DNA of 64,000 bases, taken from positions 2,872,001-2,936,000 of the forward strand of contig NZ_JAGJBY010000001.1 of NCBI RefSeq assembly GCF_020010905.1, in the 5' to 3' direction. This document shows positions 1 to 10,415 of this stretch, piece by piece (within the stretch, counting starts at the first letter, position 1; each line of letters opens with the position of its first letter). A program made the translations under genes and the position numbers. The notes beneath the pieces were generated by a model that was not told the DNA's origin, made no database searches, and saw only the letters and a list, made by a program, of their open reading frames with translations. The stretch is from Streptomyces acidiscabies. GTDB taxonomy: Bacteria > Actinomycetota > Actinomycetes > Streptomycetales > Streptomycetaceae.

Positions 1-1826
<1,826 letters not shown>

Positions 1827-2092
1827 CTGCGAGCTTCCTCCAACGGACTTGCTGCCTTCCGTCGGAGGGACGAGAGCCGTTTCGCTCCCGCGGTACCACC
1901 CTCCTTGGCCCACCGGTCCTCCGGGGAGCCCCCTCATTGGGTTCGCGAAACCGGGTCTACTCGCCTGGCGGCTTTCTTCCGGCGGCTCCGGGGTGATCTT
2001 CACGACGCGCTCGCCCCCGGGCTCCCACCGTCCCCGGGTCGCTCTCGGCCGCGTACGCCGCTACTCGTCCCCATCAATGCTTTGTCGCTCCG
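1827..2092 (-). promoter_or_regulatory. Isoleucine T-box leader, translational type, controlling ileS
   Basis: Read on the minus strand, this 260-nt leader carries the T-box core GGGTGGTACCGCG (1902-1889), whose TGG pairs with the tRNA acceptor end. A stem I region has AGAGCGACCC and GGTGGGAGCC, and an ATC isoleucine specifier lies in GAAGATCACC (ATC at 1997-1995). Just before the start codon, CCTCCGACGG (1868-1859) can pair with CCGTTGGAGG (1846-1837), so the ribosome binding site is sequestered. No U-tract terminator follows, which points to translational control as known for actinobacterial ileS leaders. A possible -10 (TACACT, 2101-2096) would start the transcript near 2089. The strip from 2093 to 2240 also holds the traR promoter, with no other gene seen. 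Confidence 0.9.
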
Positions 2093-2240
2093 CCCAGTGT
2101 ACGGGGCGCCGGGCGGGGCGGCCGAACGGAATTCCCGGGGTGTGCGGCAGGCGCTCCGACCTGTTGCCGAGCGGGTGAAGTCGATTTATCGTCCCAGCAC
2201 GATTCGCGCGCAAGATCACGTATGTGAAGGGGCCGCGGCC

Positions 2241-2669
2241 ATGGTGGCTAAGAACAAGAAGAGTGCGGGTACGGCTGTGCTGGCTGTCAGGGAGGGGGAG
2301 GAGCCGTGGACGCCGGACGAGGTGGCCGAGGCACGCGCCGAGCTGATGTCCGAGGTCATGCGGCTGCGGTCGGAGATCGACGCGTCCGAGGGGGCGCTGG
2401 CCGGGCTCATGCGGGATTCCGGGGACGGGGCGGGGGACGATCAGGCGGACACCGGGACGAAGAACATCACGCGGGAGCATGAGATGGCGCTCACCGCGAA
2501 TGCGCGGGAGATGTTGGAGCAGAGTGAGCGGGCTCTTGAGCGGCTCGATGCGGGGACGTACGGGTTGTGCGAGAGCTGTGGGGAGGCGATCGGGAAGGCT
2601 CGGATGCAGGCGTTTCCTCGGGCGACGTTGTGTGTTTCGTGCAAGCAGAAGCAGGAACGGCGCTACTGA
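2241..2669 (+). CDS. TraR/DksA-family zinc-finger protein
   Basis: A 142-aa protein starting MVAKNKKSAG at an ATG preceded by GAAGGGG. The N-terminal half is charged and helical, as expected for the coiled-coil arm of DksA-like proteins. The C-terminus has the four-cysteine zinc finger CESCGEAIG...CVSC. Family members bind the RNA polymerase secondary channel and modulate transcription, often with ppGpp; the specific role here is not shown by sequence. The long open frame continuing upstream on this strand is antisense to ileS and its T-box, so the ATG next to the ribosome binding site is preferred. The gene lies between the divergent ileS and lspA, an arrangement typical of Streptomyces. Confidence 0.88.
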   Translation: MVAKNKKSAGTAVLAVREGEEPWTPDEVAEARAELMSEVMRLRSEIDASEGALAGLMRDSGDGAGDDQADTGTKNITREHEMALTANAREMLEQSERALERLDAGTYGLCESCGEAIGKARMQAFPRATLCVSCKQKQERRY

Positions 2670-2695
2670 GGGGGGCGGTGGGGGTTCGTTGCCGG

Positions 2696-2770
2696 GTGCG
2701 GGTTCGCTGTGGCTGGTCGCGCAGTTCCCCGCGCCCCTGGAAAAGACGGCGCTGCGCGCCTGTCTTTTCA
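2696..2770 (+). repeat. Dispersed Streptomyces-type intergenic repeat, copy 1, with terminator-like hairpin
   Basis: Contains the core GCAGTTCCCCGCGCCCCT shared with copies at 6036, 47994 and 50750, and partly at 47892. Directly after the core, GAAAAGACGGCGC and GCGCCTGTCTTTTC (2740-2769) form a near-perfect stem ending in a T-rich run. It probably terminates traR transcription before lspA. Confidence 0.8.
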
Positions 2771-2817
2771 AGCGTGTCGTACTCTCGTCCTCACTGGTAC
2801 CTACGTGAGGGACTTAC

Positions 2818-3363
2818 GTGGCAGAGGTGGAGCGCGTTATCGGTACGTCTGAGGGCCCGGAGGAGGAGTCGCCTCGGGGGAAGCGGCGGGTTCTCGTGTT
2901 GTTTGCGGTGGCCTCTGTCGCTTACGCGCTCGATCTCGTCAGCAAGATCATTGTTGTTGCCAAGCTTGAGCATCATGCTCCCGTCGAGTTGGTCGGGGAC
3001 TGGCTCAAGCTGGATGCGATCCGGAATTCCGGGGCCGCGTTCAGCTTCGGGGAAGCGTTCACCGTGATCTTCACGGTGATCGCCGCCACCGTGATCGTCG
3101 TGATCGTGCGGCTGGCCCGGAAGCTGTACAGCCTGCCGTGGGCGATCGCGCTCGGGCTGCTGCTCGGGGGGGCGCTCGGGAACCTCACCGACCGGATCTT
3201 CCGGTCGCCCGGGATCTTCGAGGGGGCCGTCGTCGACTTCATCGCTCCCAAGCACTTCGCCGTGTTCAATCTCGCCGACTCCGCGATCGTCTGCGGCGGC
3301 ATTCTGATCGTCCTCCTGTCGTTCAAGGGACTGGACCCGGACGGGACCGTCCACAAGGACTGA
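2818..3363 (+). CDS. lspA: Lipoprotein signal peptidase (signal peptidase II)
   Basis: An integral membrane aspartyl protease that removes the signal peptide from prolipoproteins after diacylglyceryl transfer by Lgt (an lgt gene is at 42876). The 181-aa protein begins at a GTG preceded by GTGAGGG. It has a charged cytoplasmic N-terminus, four predicted membrane helices, and the conserved family blocks [17 protein letters not shown] and FNLADSAI; the aspartates of the last two are the catalytic pair. The rluD gene starts 12 nt after its stop, so the two are probably co-transcribed. Confidence 0.96.
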   Translation: MAEVERVIGTSEGPEEESPRGKRRVLVLFAVASVAYALDLVSKIIVVAKLEHHAPVELVGDWLKLDAIRNSGAAFSFGEAFTVIFTVIAATVIVVIVRLARKLYSLPWAIALGLLLGGALGNLTDRIFRSPGIFEGAVVDFIAPKHFAVFNLADSAIVCGGILIVLLSFKGLDPDGTVHKD

Positions 3364-3375
3364 CATACTCGACGG

Positions 3376-4323
3376 GTGAGCACCATTCCCGAGATCCGAA
3401 CCCTGCCCGTGCCCGACGGCCTGGAGGGCGAGCGTGTCGACGCCGCCATCTCCCGGATGTTCGGCTTCTCCCGCACGAAGGCCGCCGAGCTGGCCGCGGC
3501 GGGGAAGGTCTCGGTGGACGGCTCGGTGGTCGGCAAGTCGGAGCGCGTGCACGGCGGCGCCTGGCTGGAGGTCGAGATGCCGCAGGCCCCCGCACCGGTG
3601 CAGATCGTCGCGGAGCCGGTCGAGGGCATGGAGATCGTGTACGACGACGACGATGTCGTCGTCATCATGAAGCCGGTCGGCGTCGCCGCGCACCCGTCCC
3701 CGGGGTGGACCGGGACCACGGTCATCGGGGGTCTTGCCGCCGCCGGGTACCGCATCTCCACGTCCGGCGCCGCCGAGCGCCAGGGGATCGTGCACCGGCT
3801 CGACGTCGGGACGTCCGGCCTGATGGCCGTCGCCAAGTCGGAGCGGGCGTACACCTCGCTGAAGCGGCAGTTCAAGGAACGCGTCGTCGACAAGCGCTAC
3901 CACGCCCTCGTCCAGGGGCACCCCGATCCGATGAGCGGCACCATCGACGCGCCCATCGGACGCCACCCCCAGCACGACTACAAGTGGGCCGTCACCGCCG
4001 ACGGCAAGGACTCCGTCACCCACTACGACCTCATCGAGGCGTTCCGGTCGGCCTCCCTGCTCGACATCAAGCTGGAGACCGGGCGCACCCACCAGATCCG
4101 CGTGCACATGTCCGCGCACCGGCACCCCTGCGTCGGCGACCTCACGTACGGCGCCGACCCCACCCTCTCCAAGCGGCTGCGGCTGACCCGGCAGTGGCTG
4201 CACGCGGTCCGTCTCGGCTTCGAGCACCCCGGGGACGGGGAGTGGGTCGAGTTCTCCAGCGACTATCCCGCGGACCTCCAGCTCGCGCTGGACCTCGTCC
4301 GGGAGGAGACGTACGGGGGGTGA
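3376..4323 (+). CDS. rluD: RluD-type 23S rRNA pseudouridine synthase
   Basis: Isomerises uridines of 23S rRNA. The 315-aa protein begins at a GTG ([10 protein letters not shown]). An S4 RNA-binding domain occupies about residues 12-75 ([20 protein letters not shown]). The RluA/RluD catalytic domain follows with the signature [10 protein letters not shown], whose Asp is the nucleophile, and the later motif [10 protein letters not shown]. Length and domain order match RluD. The lspA-rluD pairing is common in bacteria. Which uridines it modifies cannot be told from the sequence. Confidence 0.94.
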   Translation: MSTIPEIRTLPVPDGLEGERVDAAISRMFGFSRTKAAELAAAGKVSVDGSVVGKSERVHGGAWLEVEMPQAPAPVQIVAEPVEGMEIVYDDDDVVVIMKPVGVAAHPSPGWTGTTVIGGLAAAGYRISTSGAAERQGIVHRLDVGTSGLMAVAKSERAYTSLKRQFKERVVDKRYHALVQGHPDPMSGTIDAPIGRHPQHDYKWAVTADGKDSVTHYDLIEAFRSASLLDIKLETGRTHQIRVHMSAHRHPCVGDLTYGADPTLSKRLRLTRQWLHAVRLGFEHPGDGEWVEFSSDYPADLQLALDLVREETYGG

Positions 4324-4405
4324 GCCGCGGCGTTTCTCCGGGCTCGCGCGGCGCGTGCGAGGCTTGTTCTTGATCGGTTGTGTCTAGAACGCCGGAGCGA
4401 CTGCC

Positions 4406-5992
4406 GTGGATCAGCTGGCCCTCTTGTTCGTCCTGCTGCTCGGGGCCGTGATCAGTGTGCCCGTCGGGGACCGGTTCGGGTTGCCGTCCCCGGTGCTGAT
4501 GACTCTGCTCGGGATTCTGCTCGCCGTCGCGGACTTCGTGCCCAACGTCGATATTCCGCCCGGGCTGATCCTGCCCGTGCTGTTGCCGCCGCTGCTGTAC
4601 GCGGCCGTGCGGCGGACCTCCTGGCGGCAGTTCGCCGCGAATCGGCGGCCCATCTTTCTGCTCGCCGTCGCGCTCGTCTTCGTGACCACGTTCTCCGTCG
4701 CCGCCGTTGCCCACAGCATCGTGCCCGGGCTGTCCGTCGCCGCCGCTGTCGCGCTGGGGGCGCTGGTGGCTCCGCCCGATCCCGTCGCCGCCACCGCTGT
4801 CGCGGGGCAGTTGGGGTTGCCCCGGCGGCTCGTCTCCATTCTGGAGGGGGAGGGGCTGTTCAACGACGTCACCGCGATCGTGCTGTATCACGTCGCCATC
4901 GCCGCTGTCGTCAGTGGGGAGTTCCATGCGGGGGAGGCTGTTCTTCAGTTCGTGCTGTCCGCCGTTGTCGCTGTCGTGGTGGGGGTTGTGCTCGGGTGGG
5001 GGGCCAACCGGCTGCTCGATCTGCTCGGGGACGCGACTCTTCAGATCAGTCTGACGTTGCTCGTGCCGTTCGCCGCGTACGTGCTGGCCGAGGAGTTGCA
5101 TGGGTCCGGGGTGTTGGCCGTGCTGACCTGTGCTTTGTTTCTTGCCGAGTACGCCGCTGATCCTGATGACGTCGTCAATCGGCTTGCCGGGCATGCGTTT
5201 TGGGACATCGTCGACACGCTGGTCACCGGCGTCGCCTTCGGGCTTATCGGGCTTGAGCTGCACAACGCCATTCGGACCGCTTCCGGGCGCTGGGGGGAGA
5301 TGCTCGGGTGGGCCGCCGTTGTTGCCGGGGTCGTTATCTTCGTGCGGTTGTTCTGGTTGCTTCCTGCGGGGTGGCTGGCCCGGAAGATGCATGCTCGGCG
5401 GGATGTCGACGAGGAGATTCCCATGAGCTGGCGGGAGACCGTCGTCATGTGGTGGTCCGGGATGCGGGGGGTTGCTTCTGTCGCCCTTGCTCTTGCTATT
5501 CCCTTGCATGTCGACGACGGGTCCGCTTTTCCCGCTCGTGACGAGATCGTCTTCATCGCCTTCGGGGTGATCATGACCACCCTTGTGCTTCAGGGGCTTA
5601 CCCTGCCGTTTCTTGTTCGGCGGCTCGGGGTTCGGGCCGATACCGAGCGGGAGAAGGAGTACGAGCGGGAGTTGGCGGTTCGGGCTGCCAAAGCCGCCAA
5701 GCGGAGGTTGCGGGAGATCGAGGAGGTGGAGGAGTTGCCTGAGGAGGTGTCCGAGCAGTTGTTGCGGCGGGCGTTTGAGATCGGGGTGCGGATTTCTCCT
5801 TATATCGTCGAGGACGAGCGGCTGGAGGGGCATGAGAAGAGGGTTCGGCGGTTGAAGCGGGTGCGGCGGATTCAGGGGGAGATGATGAGTGCGGCTCGGC
5901 ATGAGGTGTTGGCTGCGCGGAGTGAGAGCGGGGCGGATCCGGAGATTGTGGATCGGGTGTTGAGGCAGTTGGATGTGCGGAGCTTGCGGTGA
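4406..5992 (+). CDS. CPA1-family Na+/H+ antiporter
   Basis: A 528-aa polytopic membrane protein with about 12 predicted helices in residues 1-400, followed by a charged cytoplasmic tail of about 120 residues rich in Arg and Glu (KEYERELAVRAAKAAKRR). The block VAPPDPVAATAV and the later GEGLFNDVTAIVL hold the acidic and Asp residues typical of the CPA1/NhaP ion-binding site. It should exchange Na+ (or K+) for H+ across the plasma membrane. The GTG start (MDQLALLFVL) was chosen because the first membrane helix begins at once. Codon use changes along the gene, with many G- and T-ending codons after about 5,050, unlike the C-ending codons of rluD. Confidence 0.93.
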   Translation: MDQLALLFVLLLGAVISVPVGDRFGLPSPVLMTLLGILLAVADFVPNVDIPPGLILPVLLPPLLYAAVRRTSWRQFAANRRPIFLLAVALVFVTTFSVAAVAHSIVPGLSVAAAVALGALVAPPDPVAATAVAGQLGLPRRLVSILEGEGLFNDVTAIVLYHVAIAAVVSGEFHAGEAVLQFVLSAVVAVVVGVVLGWGANRLLDLLGDATLQISLTLLVPFAAYVLAEELHGSGVLAVLTCALFLAEYAADPDDVVNRLAGHAFWDIVDTLVTGVAFGLIGLELHNAIRTASGRWGEMLGWAAVVAGVVIFVRLFWLLPAGWLARKMHARRDVDEEIPMSWRETVVMWWSGMRGVASVALALAIPLHVDDGSAFPARDEIVFIAFGVIMTTLVLQGLTLPFLVRRLGVRADTEREKEYERELAVRAAKAAKRRLREIEEVEELPEEVSEQLLRRAFEIGVRISPYIVEDERLEGHEKRVRRLKRVRRIQGEMMSAARHEVLAARSESGADPEIVDRVLRQLDVRSLR

Positions 5993-6035
5993 TGCCGGGG
6001 GCGGGGAGGGGTGGGGTGGAGCGGTTGGGTGCGGA

Positions 6036-6097
6036 GTGCGGGTTCGTTGTGGTTGCTCGCGCAGTTCCCCGCGCCCCTAGAAGGGCGCTGCGCGCCC
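6036..6097 (+). repeat. Dispersed intergenic repeat, copy 2, with hairpin
   Basis: Same core GCAGTTCCCCGCGCCCCT and same orientation as copy 1, here just after the antiporter gene. It is followed by GGGCGCTGCGCGCCC (6083-6097), which folds into a short GC hairpin and resembles the GGCGCTGCGCGCC hairpin after copy 1. It may act as a terminator between the antiporter and the SDR gene. Confidence 0.75.
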
Positions 6098-6140
6098 AAT
6101 GGGGGGGCCGTTTTTGGGCGTGGTCTGTAGGGTTTCCCTC

Positions 6141-6878
6141 ATGACTCGTAATGTTGTGATCAGTGGTGGTGGGACCGGGATCGGGCTTGCGGTGGCTCGG
6201 GTTTTTGCTGGTGGTGGGGATCGGGTTTTGTTGGTCGGGCGGCGGAAAGAAGTGCTGGAGCGGGCCGGGGTTTCTGGGGCTCTTTTTTGTGCTGCGGATC
6301 TTGGTGGGGTTGAGGGGGTTCGAGAGGTGGTTCGGGTGGTGGATCGCGAGTTGGGGGGTGTTGATGTTCTTGTTCATGCGGCCGGGGGGAATGGGGGGCT
6401 TGAGACTCCGAGCGGGAGTTCTGATCCGCTTGAGGTTGTTGCTCATGAGTGGGGGGTTAATTTTCGTAGTAATACGTTGACCGCCGTTTTGCTTACCGAG
6501 GCGCTTAAAGAGCGGGTTTCCTCTGGGGGGCGGGTTCTCTTTGTCAGTTCCATCGCCGCTTATCGGGGGTCCGGGAGCGGGGCTTATGCCGCTTCTAAAG
6601 CCGCGCTTCATCCTTACGCCCATGATCTTGCCCGGCAGCTCGGGCCCCGGGGGATCACCGTCAATGTCGTCGCGCCCGGGTATATCGAGGACACGGAGTT
6701 CTTCGGCGGGGCGATGGCCGAGGAGCGGCGGGAGCGGTTGGTCGGTGAGACGTCCAATGGGCGGGCCGGGACGCCCGAGGACGTGGCGGGGACGTTGTAC
6801 TGGCTGGCGTCTGCCGGGGCCGGGCATGTGACGTCGCAGGTCGTGCAGGTCAACGGGGGTGCGGAGCGGGGGCATTAG
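6141..6878 (+). CDS. Short-chain dehydrogenase/reductase
   Basis: A 245-aa classical SDR of the NAD(P)-dependent Rossmann type. The cofactor loop is GGGTGIG near the N-terminus, HAAGGNGG takes the NNAG position, and the active site is a serine in VSSIAAY plus GAYAASKAAL (YxxxK). NVVAPGYIEDTEF is the usual loop after the active site, and the C-terminus (VVQVNGGAERGH) resembles FabG-type ketoreductases. The substrate cannot be read from the sequence. The ATG at 6141 (MTRNVVISGG) is used because the nucleotide-binding strand begins immediately. Codons are unusually rich in T- and G-ending forms, as in the end of the antiporter gene. It converges on the MscS gene with a 14-nt gap. Confidence 0.9.
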   Translation: MTRNVVISGGGTGIGLAVARVFAGGGDRVLLVGRRKEVLERAGVSGALFCAADLGGVEGVREVVRVVDRELGGVDVLVHAAGGNGGLETPSGSSDPLEVVAHEWGVNFRSNTLTAVLLTEALKERVSSGGRVLFVSSIAAYRGSGSGAYAASKAALHPYAHDLARQLGPRGITVNVVAPGYIEDTEFFGGAMAEERRERLVGETSNGRAGTPEDVAGTLYWLASAGAGHVTSQVVQVNGGAERGH

Positions 6879-6892
6879 GCACCCCCGTACCG

Positions 6893-8005
6893 TCACCCCC
6901 GCGGTGCGCGCGGAGGAGGCTCGTGCGCCCTGCGGGGTGACACCCCGTCCGGGCGCGGGCTCGTCGGGGGCAGGTGGGCGTCCGCCGTGTTGACCCGGGG
7001 GAGGGCGTACGGGTGCTGCGTGCAGAGCCAGGTGATCATCTGCTCGCGGACCGTCACCCGTACCTTCCAGATGTCGTCCGCGTCCTTCGCCGTGAGGAGG
7101 GCGCGGACCTCGATCGTGTTCGGGGTGCTGTCCGTCACCGTCAGGTCGTACGCGCGGCCGTCCCAGTGCTCGCACGCCCGCAGGATGTCGCGCAGGTGGA
7201 CCCGCATCGCGTCCAGCGGGGCCGAGTGGTCCAGTTGCCAGAACACCGTGCCGGTCAGCTGAGCCCCGCCCCGCGACCAGTTCTCGAACGGCTTGGACGT
7301 GAAGTACGACACCGGCATCGTGATCCGGCGTTCGTCCCAGGTGCGGACGGTCAGGTACGTCAGGGTGATGTCCTCGACCGTGCCCCACTCCCCGTCGACG
7401 ACGACCGTGTCACCGAGCCGGACCATGTCGCCGAAGGCGATCTGGAACCCGGCGAACATGTTGCTGAGCGTCGACTGGGCGGCGACACCGGCGACGATGC
7501 CGATGATGCCGGCGGAGGCGAGCAGCGAGGCCCCGGCGGCGCGCATCGCGGGGAACGTCAGCAGCATCGCGGCGATGGCGACGACCCCGACGACGGCCGC
7601 GACGACCCGCATGATCAGGGAGACCTGGGTGCGTACCCGGCGTACGCGCGCGGGGTCGCGGTTGGCGCGGGAGCTGGCGTACCGGGTGAACGTCGTCTCC
7701 ACGATCGCGGAGGCGATGCGGACGATGAGCCAGGCCGCGGAGCCGATCAGCACCAGCGTCAGCGCGCGGCCGATGGCGACGCGCTGGTCCTGGAGCAGGT
7801 CGGCCCTGTCGTACGAGCCTCTCAGCAGGGCGGCGCAGATCAGCAGTTGGTAGGGGACGCGGCCCCGGCGCAGCAGGCCCCACAGCGGGGTCTCCGAATG
7901 GCGGGCGTCGGCCTTGCGCAGCAGGCGGTCGGTGGCCCAGCCGATGAGCAGGGTCAGGGCGAGTGAGCCGCCCACGACGATCACGGGTCGGAGCAGGTTC
8001 TCCAT
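6893..8005 (-). CDS. MscS-family mechanosensitive ion channel
   Basis: A 370-aa inner-membrane channel protein expected to open under membrane tension and release solutes on osmotic downshift. Predicted helices lie near residues 5-25, 50-65 and 75-105. A pore-lining TM3-like helix (LLASAGIIGIVAGVAAQSTL) is followed by the MscS beta domain (GDMVRLGDTVVVDGEWGTVEDITLTYL) and a cytoplasmic alpha/beta region. The C-terminal 40 residues are Pro/Arg-rich and probably disordered. It starts MENLLRPVIV at an ATG. The short divergent space to the next gene (8006-8091) must hold both promoters. Confidence 0.92.
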   Translation of the reverse strand: MENLLRPVIVVGGSLALTLLIGWATDRLLRKADARHSETPLWGLLRRGRVPYQLLICAALLRGSYDRADLLQDQRVAIGRALTLVLIGSAAWLIVRIASAIVETTFTRYASSRANRDPARVRRVRTQVSLIMRVVAAVVGVVAIAAMLLTFPAMRAAGASLLASAGIIGIVAGVAAQSTLSNMFAGFQIAFGDMVRLGDTVVVDGEWGTVEDITLTYLTVRTWDERRITMPVSYFTSKPFENWSRGGAQLTGTVFWQLDHSAPLDAMRVHLRDILRACEHWDGRAYDLTVTDSTPNTIEVRALLTAKDADDIWKVRVTVREQMITWLCTQHPYALPRVNTADAHLPPTSPRPDGVSPRRAHEPPPRAPRG

Positions 8006-8091
8006 ACCGTCGAACGTAGTCGCTCAGGGGTGGCCCTGAACATGGGGGCCCGTGAGACTCGTGTGCAGGGTGTGGCTGGCACCATGAGGGC

Positions 8092-8661
8092 ATGAACATC
8101 ATGCTCTTCCACTCGACCTACGGCCTCAGGCCCGCCGTACAGGACGCCGCGGAGCGGCTGCGCGGGGCCGGGCACGTGGTCTGGACGCCCGATCTCTTCG
8201 AGGGGCGGACGTTCGACGAGGCCGAGGCGGGGATGGAGTTCAAGGAGACCGTCGGCAAGGAGGAGCTCCTCAAGCGCGCCGTCCTCGCCGCCGCTCCCTA
8301 TTCCGAGCGCGGCCTGGTCTACGCCGGCTTCTCGCTGGGCGCGTCCGTCGCGCAGACCCTCGCGCTGGGCGACGAGAAGGCGCGCGGCCTGCTCCTGCTG
8401 CACGGCACGTCGGACATCGCGCCCAACGCGTCCGTGGACGAACTCCCCGTACAGCTGCACGTCGCCTCGCCGGACCAGTTCGAGACGGACGACTGGCTGA
8501 ACTCCTGGTACCTCCAGATGGGCCGGACCGGCGCCGACGTGGAGGTCCACCGGTACGCCGGGGCCGGCCACCTCTACACCGACCCCGGTCTCCCCGACTA
8601 CGACGAGGAGGCCGCCGAGACCACCTGGCGGGTGGCGCTCGGCTTCCTCGAAACGCTCTAG
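8092..8661 (+). CDS. Dienelactone hydrolase-like alpha/beta hydrolase
   Basis: A 189-aa cytoplasmic alpha/beta hydrolase of the DLH type. The nucleophile elbow reads GFSLGAS, so the nucleophile is Ser where classical dienelactone hydrolases have Cys. The histidine is in YAGAGHLYTDPG near the C-terminus, and an Asp upstream (SPDQFETDD) may complete the triad. Length is that of a minimal DLH domain. The substrate is unknown. The stop lies 3 nt from the stop of the convergent PhoD gene. Confidence 0.88.
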   Translation: MNIMLFHSTYGLRPAVQDAAERLRGAGHVVWTPDLFEGRTFDEAEAGMEFKETVGKEELLKRAVLAAAPYSERGLVYAGFSLGASVAQTLALGDEKARGLLLLHGTSDIAPNASVDELPVQLHVASPDQFETDDWLNSWYLQMGRTGADVEVHRYAGAGHLYTDPGLPDYDEEAAETTWRVALGFLETL

Positions 8662-8664
8662 GGC

Positions 8665-10323
8665 TTACACGGGGTCGTAGGTCCGCTCGACCTTCTGGGT
8701 CCCGGCGAGCGTCCGGTAGGACCGCGACCACGACGACGTCGCGTTCTGCTTCGTCTTGTCGGAGAGCGTGTAGTAGTCCATCTGCGCGCGGGCGGGCGTG
8801 ATGTCGAGTACGCCGTACCCGTGGCGGTCGGTGTCGATCCACTGGACGTGTCGGTTGGCGGCGCGGATCACCGGCGAGGCCAGGGCGGAGATGACGCCCT
8901 CGGGGGCGTTCGTGAGGTCGTCGAGGTTGTCGGAGGTGATCGACGTGACGACGAACTCGGTGGCGGCGGACGGGGAGAGGGGGTAGGTGCCGGCGTCCAC
9001 GGGGACGTCGTTCGCCCACGCCATGTGGATGTCGCCGGTGAGGAAGACCGTGTTGGAGATCGCGTTCGACCTCAGGTGGGCCAGCAGTTCGCGCCGGTCG
9101 TCGGTGTAGCCGTCCCACTGGTCGGTGTTGAGGGCGATGCCCTCCTCGGGCAGGCCGAGCAGCTTGGCCAGCGGCTTGAAGATGTCGGCGGCCAGGGAGC
9201 CGATCGCGAACGGCGAGATCATCACCGAGTTCCCGACGAGCTTCCAGGTCGTGTCGGAGGACTTCAGCCCCGCCTTCAGCCAGTCCAGTTGGGCGCGGCC
9301 GGTGATGGTGCGCTCGGGGTCGTCCACCGAACCGTTGCCGGTCTTGACCTGCTGCGAGCGGAAGGACCGCAGGTCGAGCAGCGAGAGGTCGGCGAGCTTC
9401 CCGAACCGCAGCCGCCGGTAGGTCGTACCGGCGAGGGCGGGCCGTACCGGCATCCACTCGAAGTACGCCTGCTTTGCGGCGGCCTGCCGGGCCGTCCAGG
9501 TGCCCTCGGCGCCCTCGGTGTGGTTCTCGGCGCCGCCGGACCAGGAGTCGTTGGCGAACTCGTGGTCGTCCCAGATCGCGACGACCGGCGCCTTGGCGTG
9601 CAGCGCCTGGAGGTCGCCGTCCGTCTTGTAGTTGCCGTGCCGGGCGCGGTAGTCGGCGAGGGTGATGATCTCGTGGGTGGGGACGTGCGGGCGGATCACC
9701 TTGCCCCGGGTGCCGTACTGGCCGGTGCCGTACTCGTAGATGTAGTCGCCGAGGTGCAGCCAGGCGTCCAGGTCATTGCGGGCGGCGAGGTGGCGGTACG
9801 ACGCGAAGTACCCGGCCTCCCAGTTCGCGCAGGAGACCACGCCGAAGCGCAGGCCTGCGACGGACGCGTCCGCCGCCGGGGCCGTACGCGTGCGCGCGAC
9901 GGGGGAGAGGGTGGTGCCCGCCGAGAAGCGGAACCAGTAGTCGGTCGCCGGGGCGAGGCCGCGGACGTCCGCCTTGACGGTGTGGTCGGAGGCGGCGGTC
10001 GCGGTGACGGTGCCGCGCGCGGCGATGTCCGTGAGGGCCTTGTCGCGGGCTATCACCCACTCCACCTCGGTGTCCGGGCCGAGCCCCGAGCCGGGGAGCG
10101 CCTCGGCGGTGGGGGTCACCCGGGTCCACAGGAGGACGCCGTCGGCGAGGGGGTCGCCGGAGGCGAGGCCGTGCAGGAAGGCCGGGGTGGTTTCGGAGGC
10201 GGCGCGCGCGGGCAGGGCGGCGGCCAGCGGTCCGGCCAGGACGGCGGTCGCCGCCGCGGCCTTGACGACCGTACGGCGGCGCGGGGTGAGGGATGTGTGA
10301 GTGGCTCTCTGCGGTGTGGTCAC
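8665..10323 (-). CDS. phoD: Secreted PhoD-family alkaline phosphatase (Tat substrate)
   Basis: An extracellular metal-dependent phosphodiesterase/phosphomonoesterase that releases phosphate. The 552-aa precursor begins at a GTG after GAGGG. A twin-arginine signal lies at residues 14-43 ([19 protein letters not shown], cleavage near ALPARA). A PhoD N-terminal Fn3-like domain spans about 48-150, then the metallophosphatase domain with [34 protein letters not shown] and [10 protein letters not shown], all metal-ligand blocks of the family. Such genes are usually under PhoP control in Streptomyces, but no convincing correctly oriented PHO box was found in the 90-nt upstream region. Confidence 0.94.
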   Translation of the reverse strand: MTTPQRATHTSLTPRRRTVVKAAAATAVLAGPLAAALPARAASETTPAFLHGLASGDPLADGVLLWTRVTPTAEALPGSGLGPDTEVEWVIARDKALTDIAARGTVTATAASDHTVKADVRGLAPATDYWFRFSAGTTLSPVARTRTAPAADASVAGLRFGVVSCANWEAGYFASYRHLAARNDLDAWLHLGDYIYEYGTGQYGTRGKVIRPHVPTHEIITLADYRARHGNYKTDGDLQALHAKAPVVAIWDDHEFANDSWSGGAENHTEGAEGTWTARQAAAKQAYFEWMPVRPALAGTTYRRLRFGKLADLSLLDLRSFRSQQVKTGNGSVDDPERTITGRAQLDWLKAGLKSSDTTWKLVGNSVMISPFAIGSLAADIFKPLAKLLGLPEEGIALNTDQWDGYTDDRRELLAHLRSNAISNTVFLTGDIHMAWANDVPVDAGTYPLSPSAATEFVVTSITSDNLDDLTNAPEGVISALASPVIRAANRHVQWIDTDRHGYGVLDITPARAQMDYYTLSDKTKQNATSSWSRSYRTLAGTQKVERTYDPV

Positions 10324-10355
10324 GAACCCTCAGGTTACTGATCAGTATGAACGGG

Positions 10356-10384
10356 GGCGGGCGAACTCGTGAAGTCCGCCCGCC
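10356..10384 (-). terminator. GC-rich hairpin between the DsbA-like gene and phoD
   Basis: GGCGGGCG (10356-10363) pairs with CGCCCGCC (10377-10384) around a 13-nt loop. It lies downstream of the leftward DsbA-like gene, which ends at 10416, and ahead of phoD. No T-run follows on the minus strand, as is usual for Streptomyces terminators. Confidence 0.55.
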
Positions 10385-10415
10385 AGTTGTTCACCTGGTC
10401 GGCTTCAGGAGGGGT

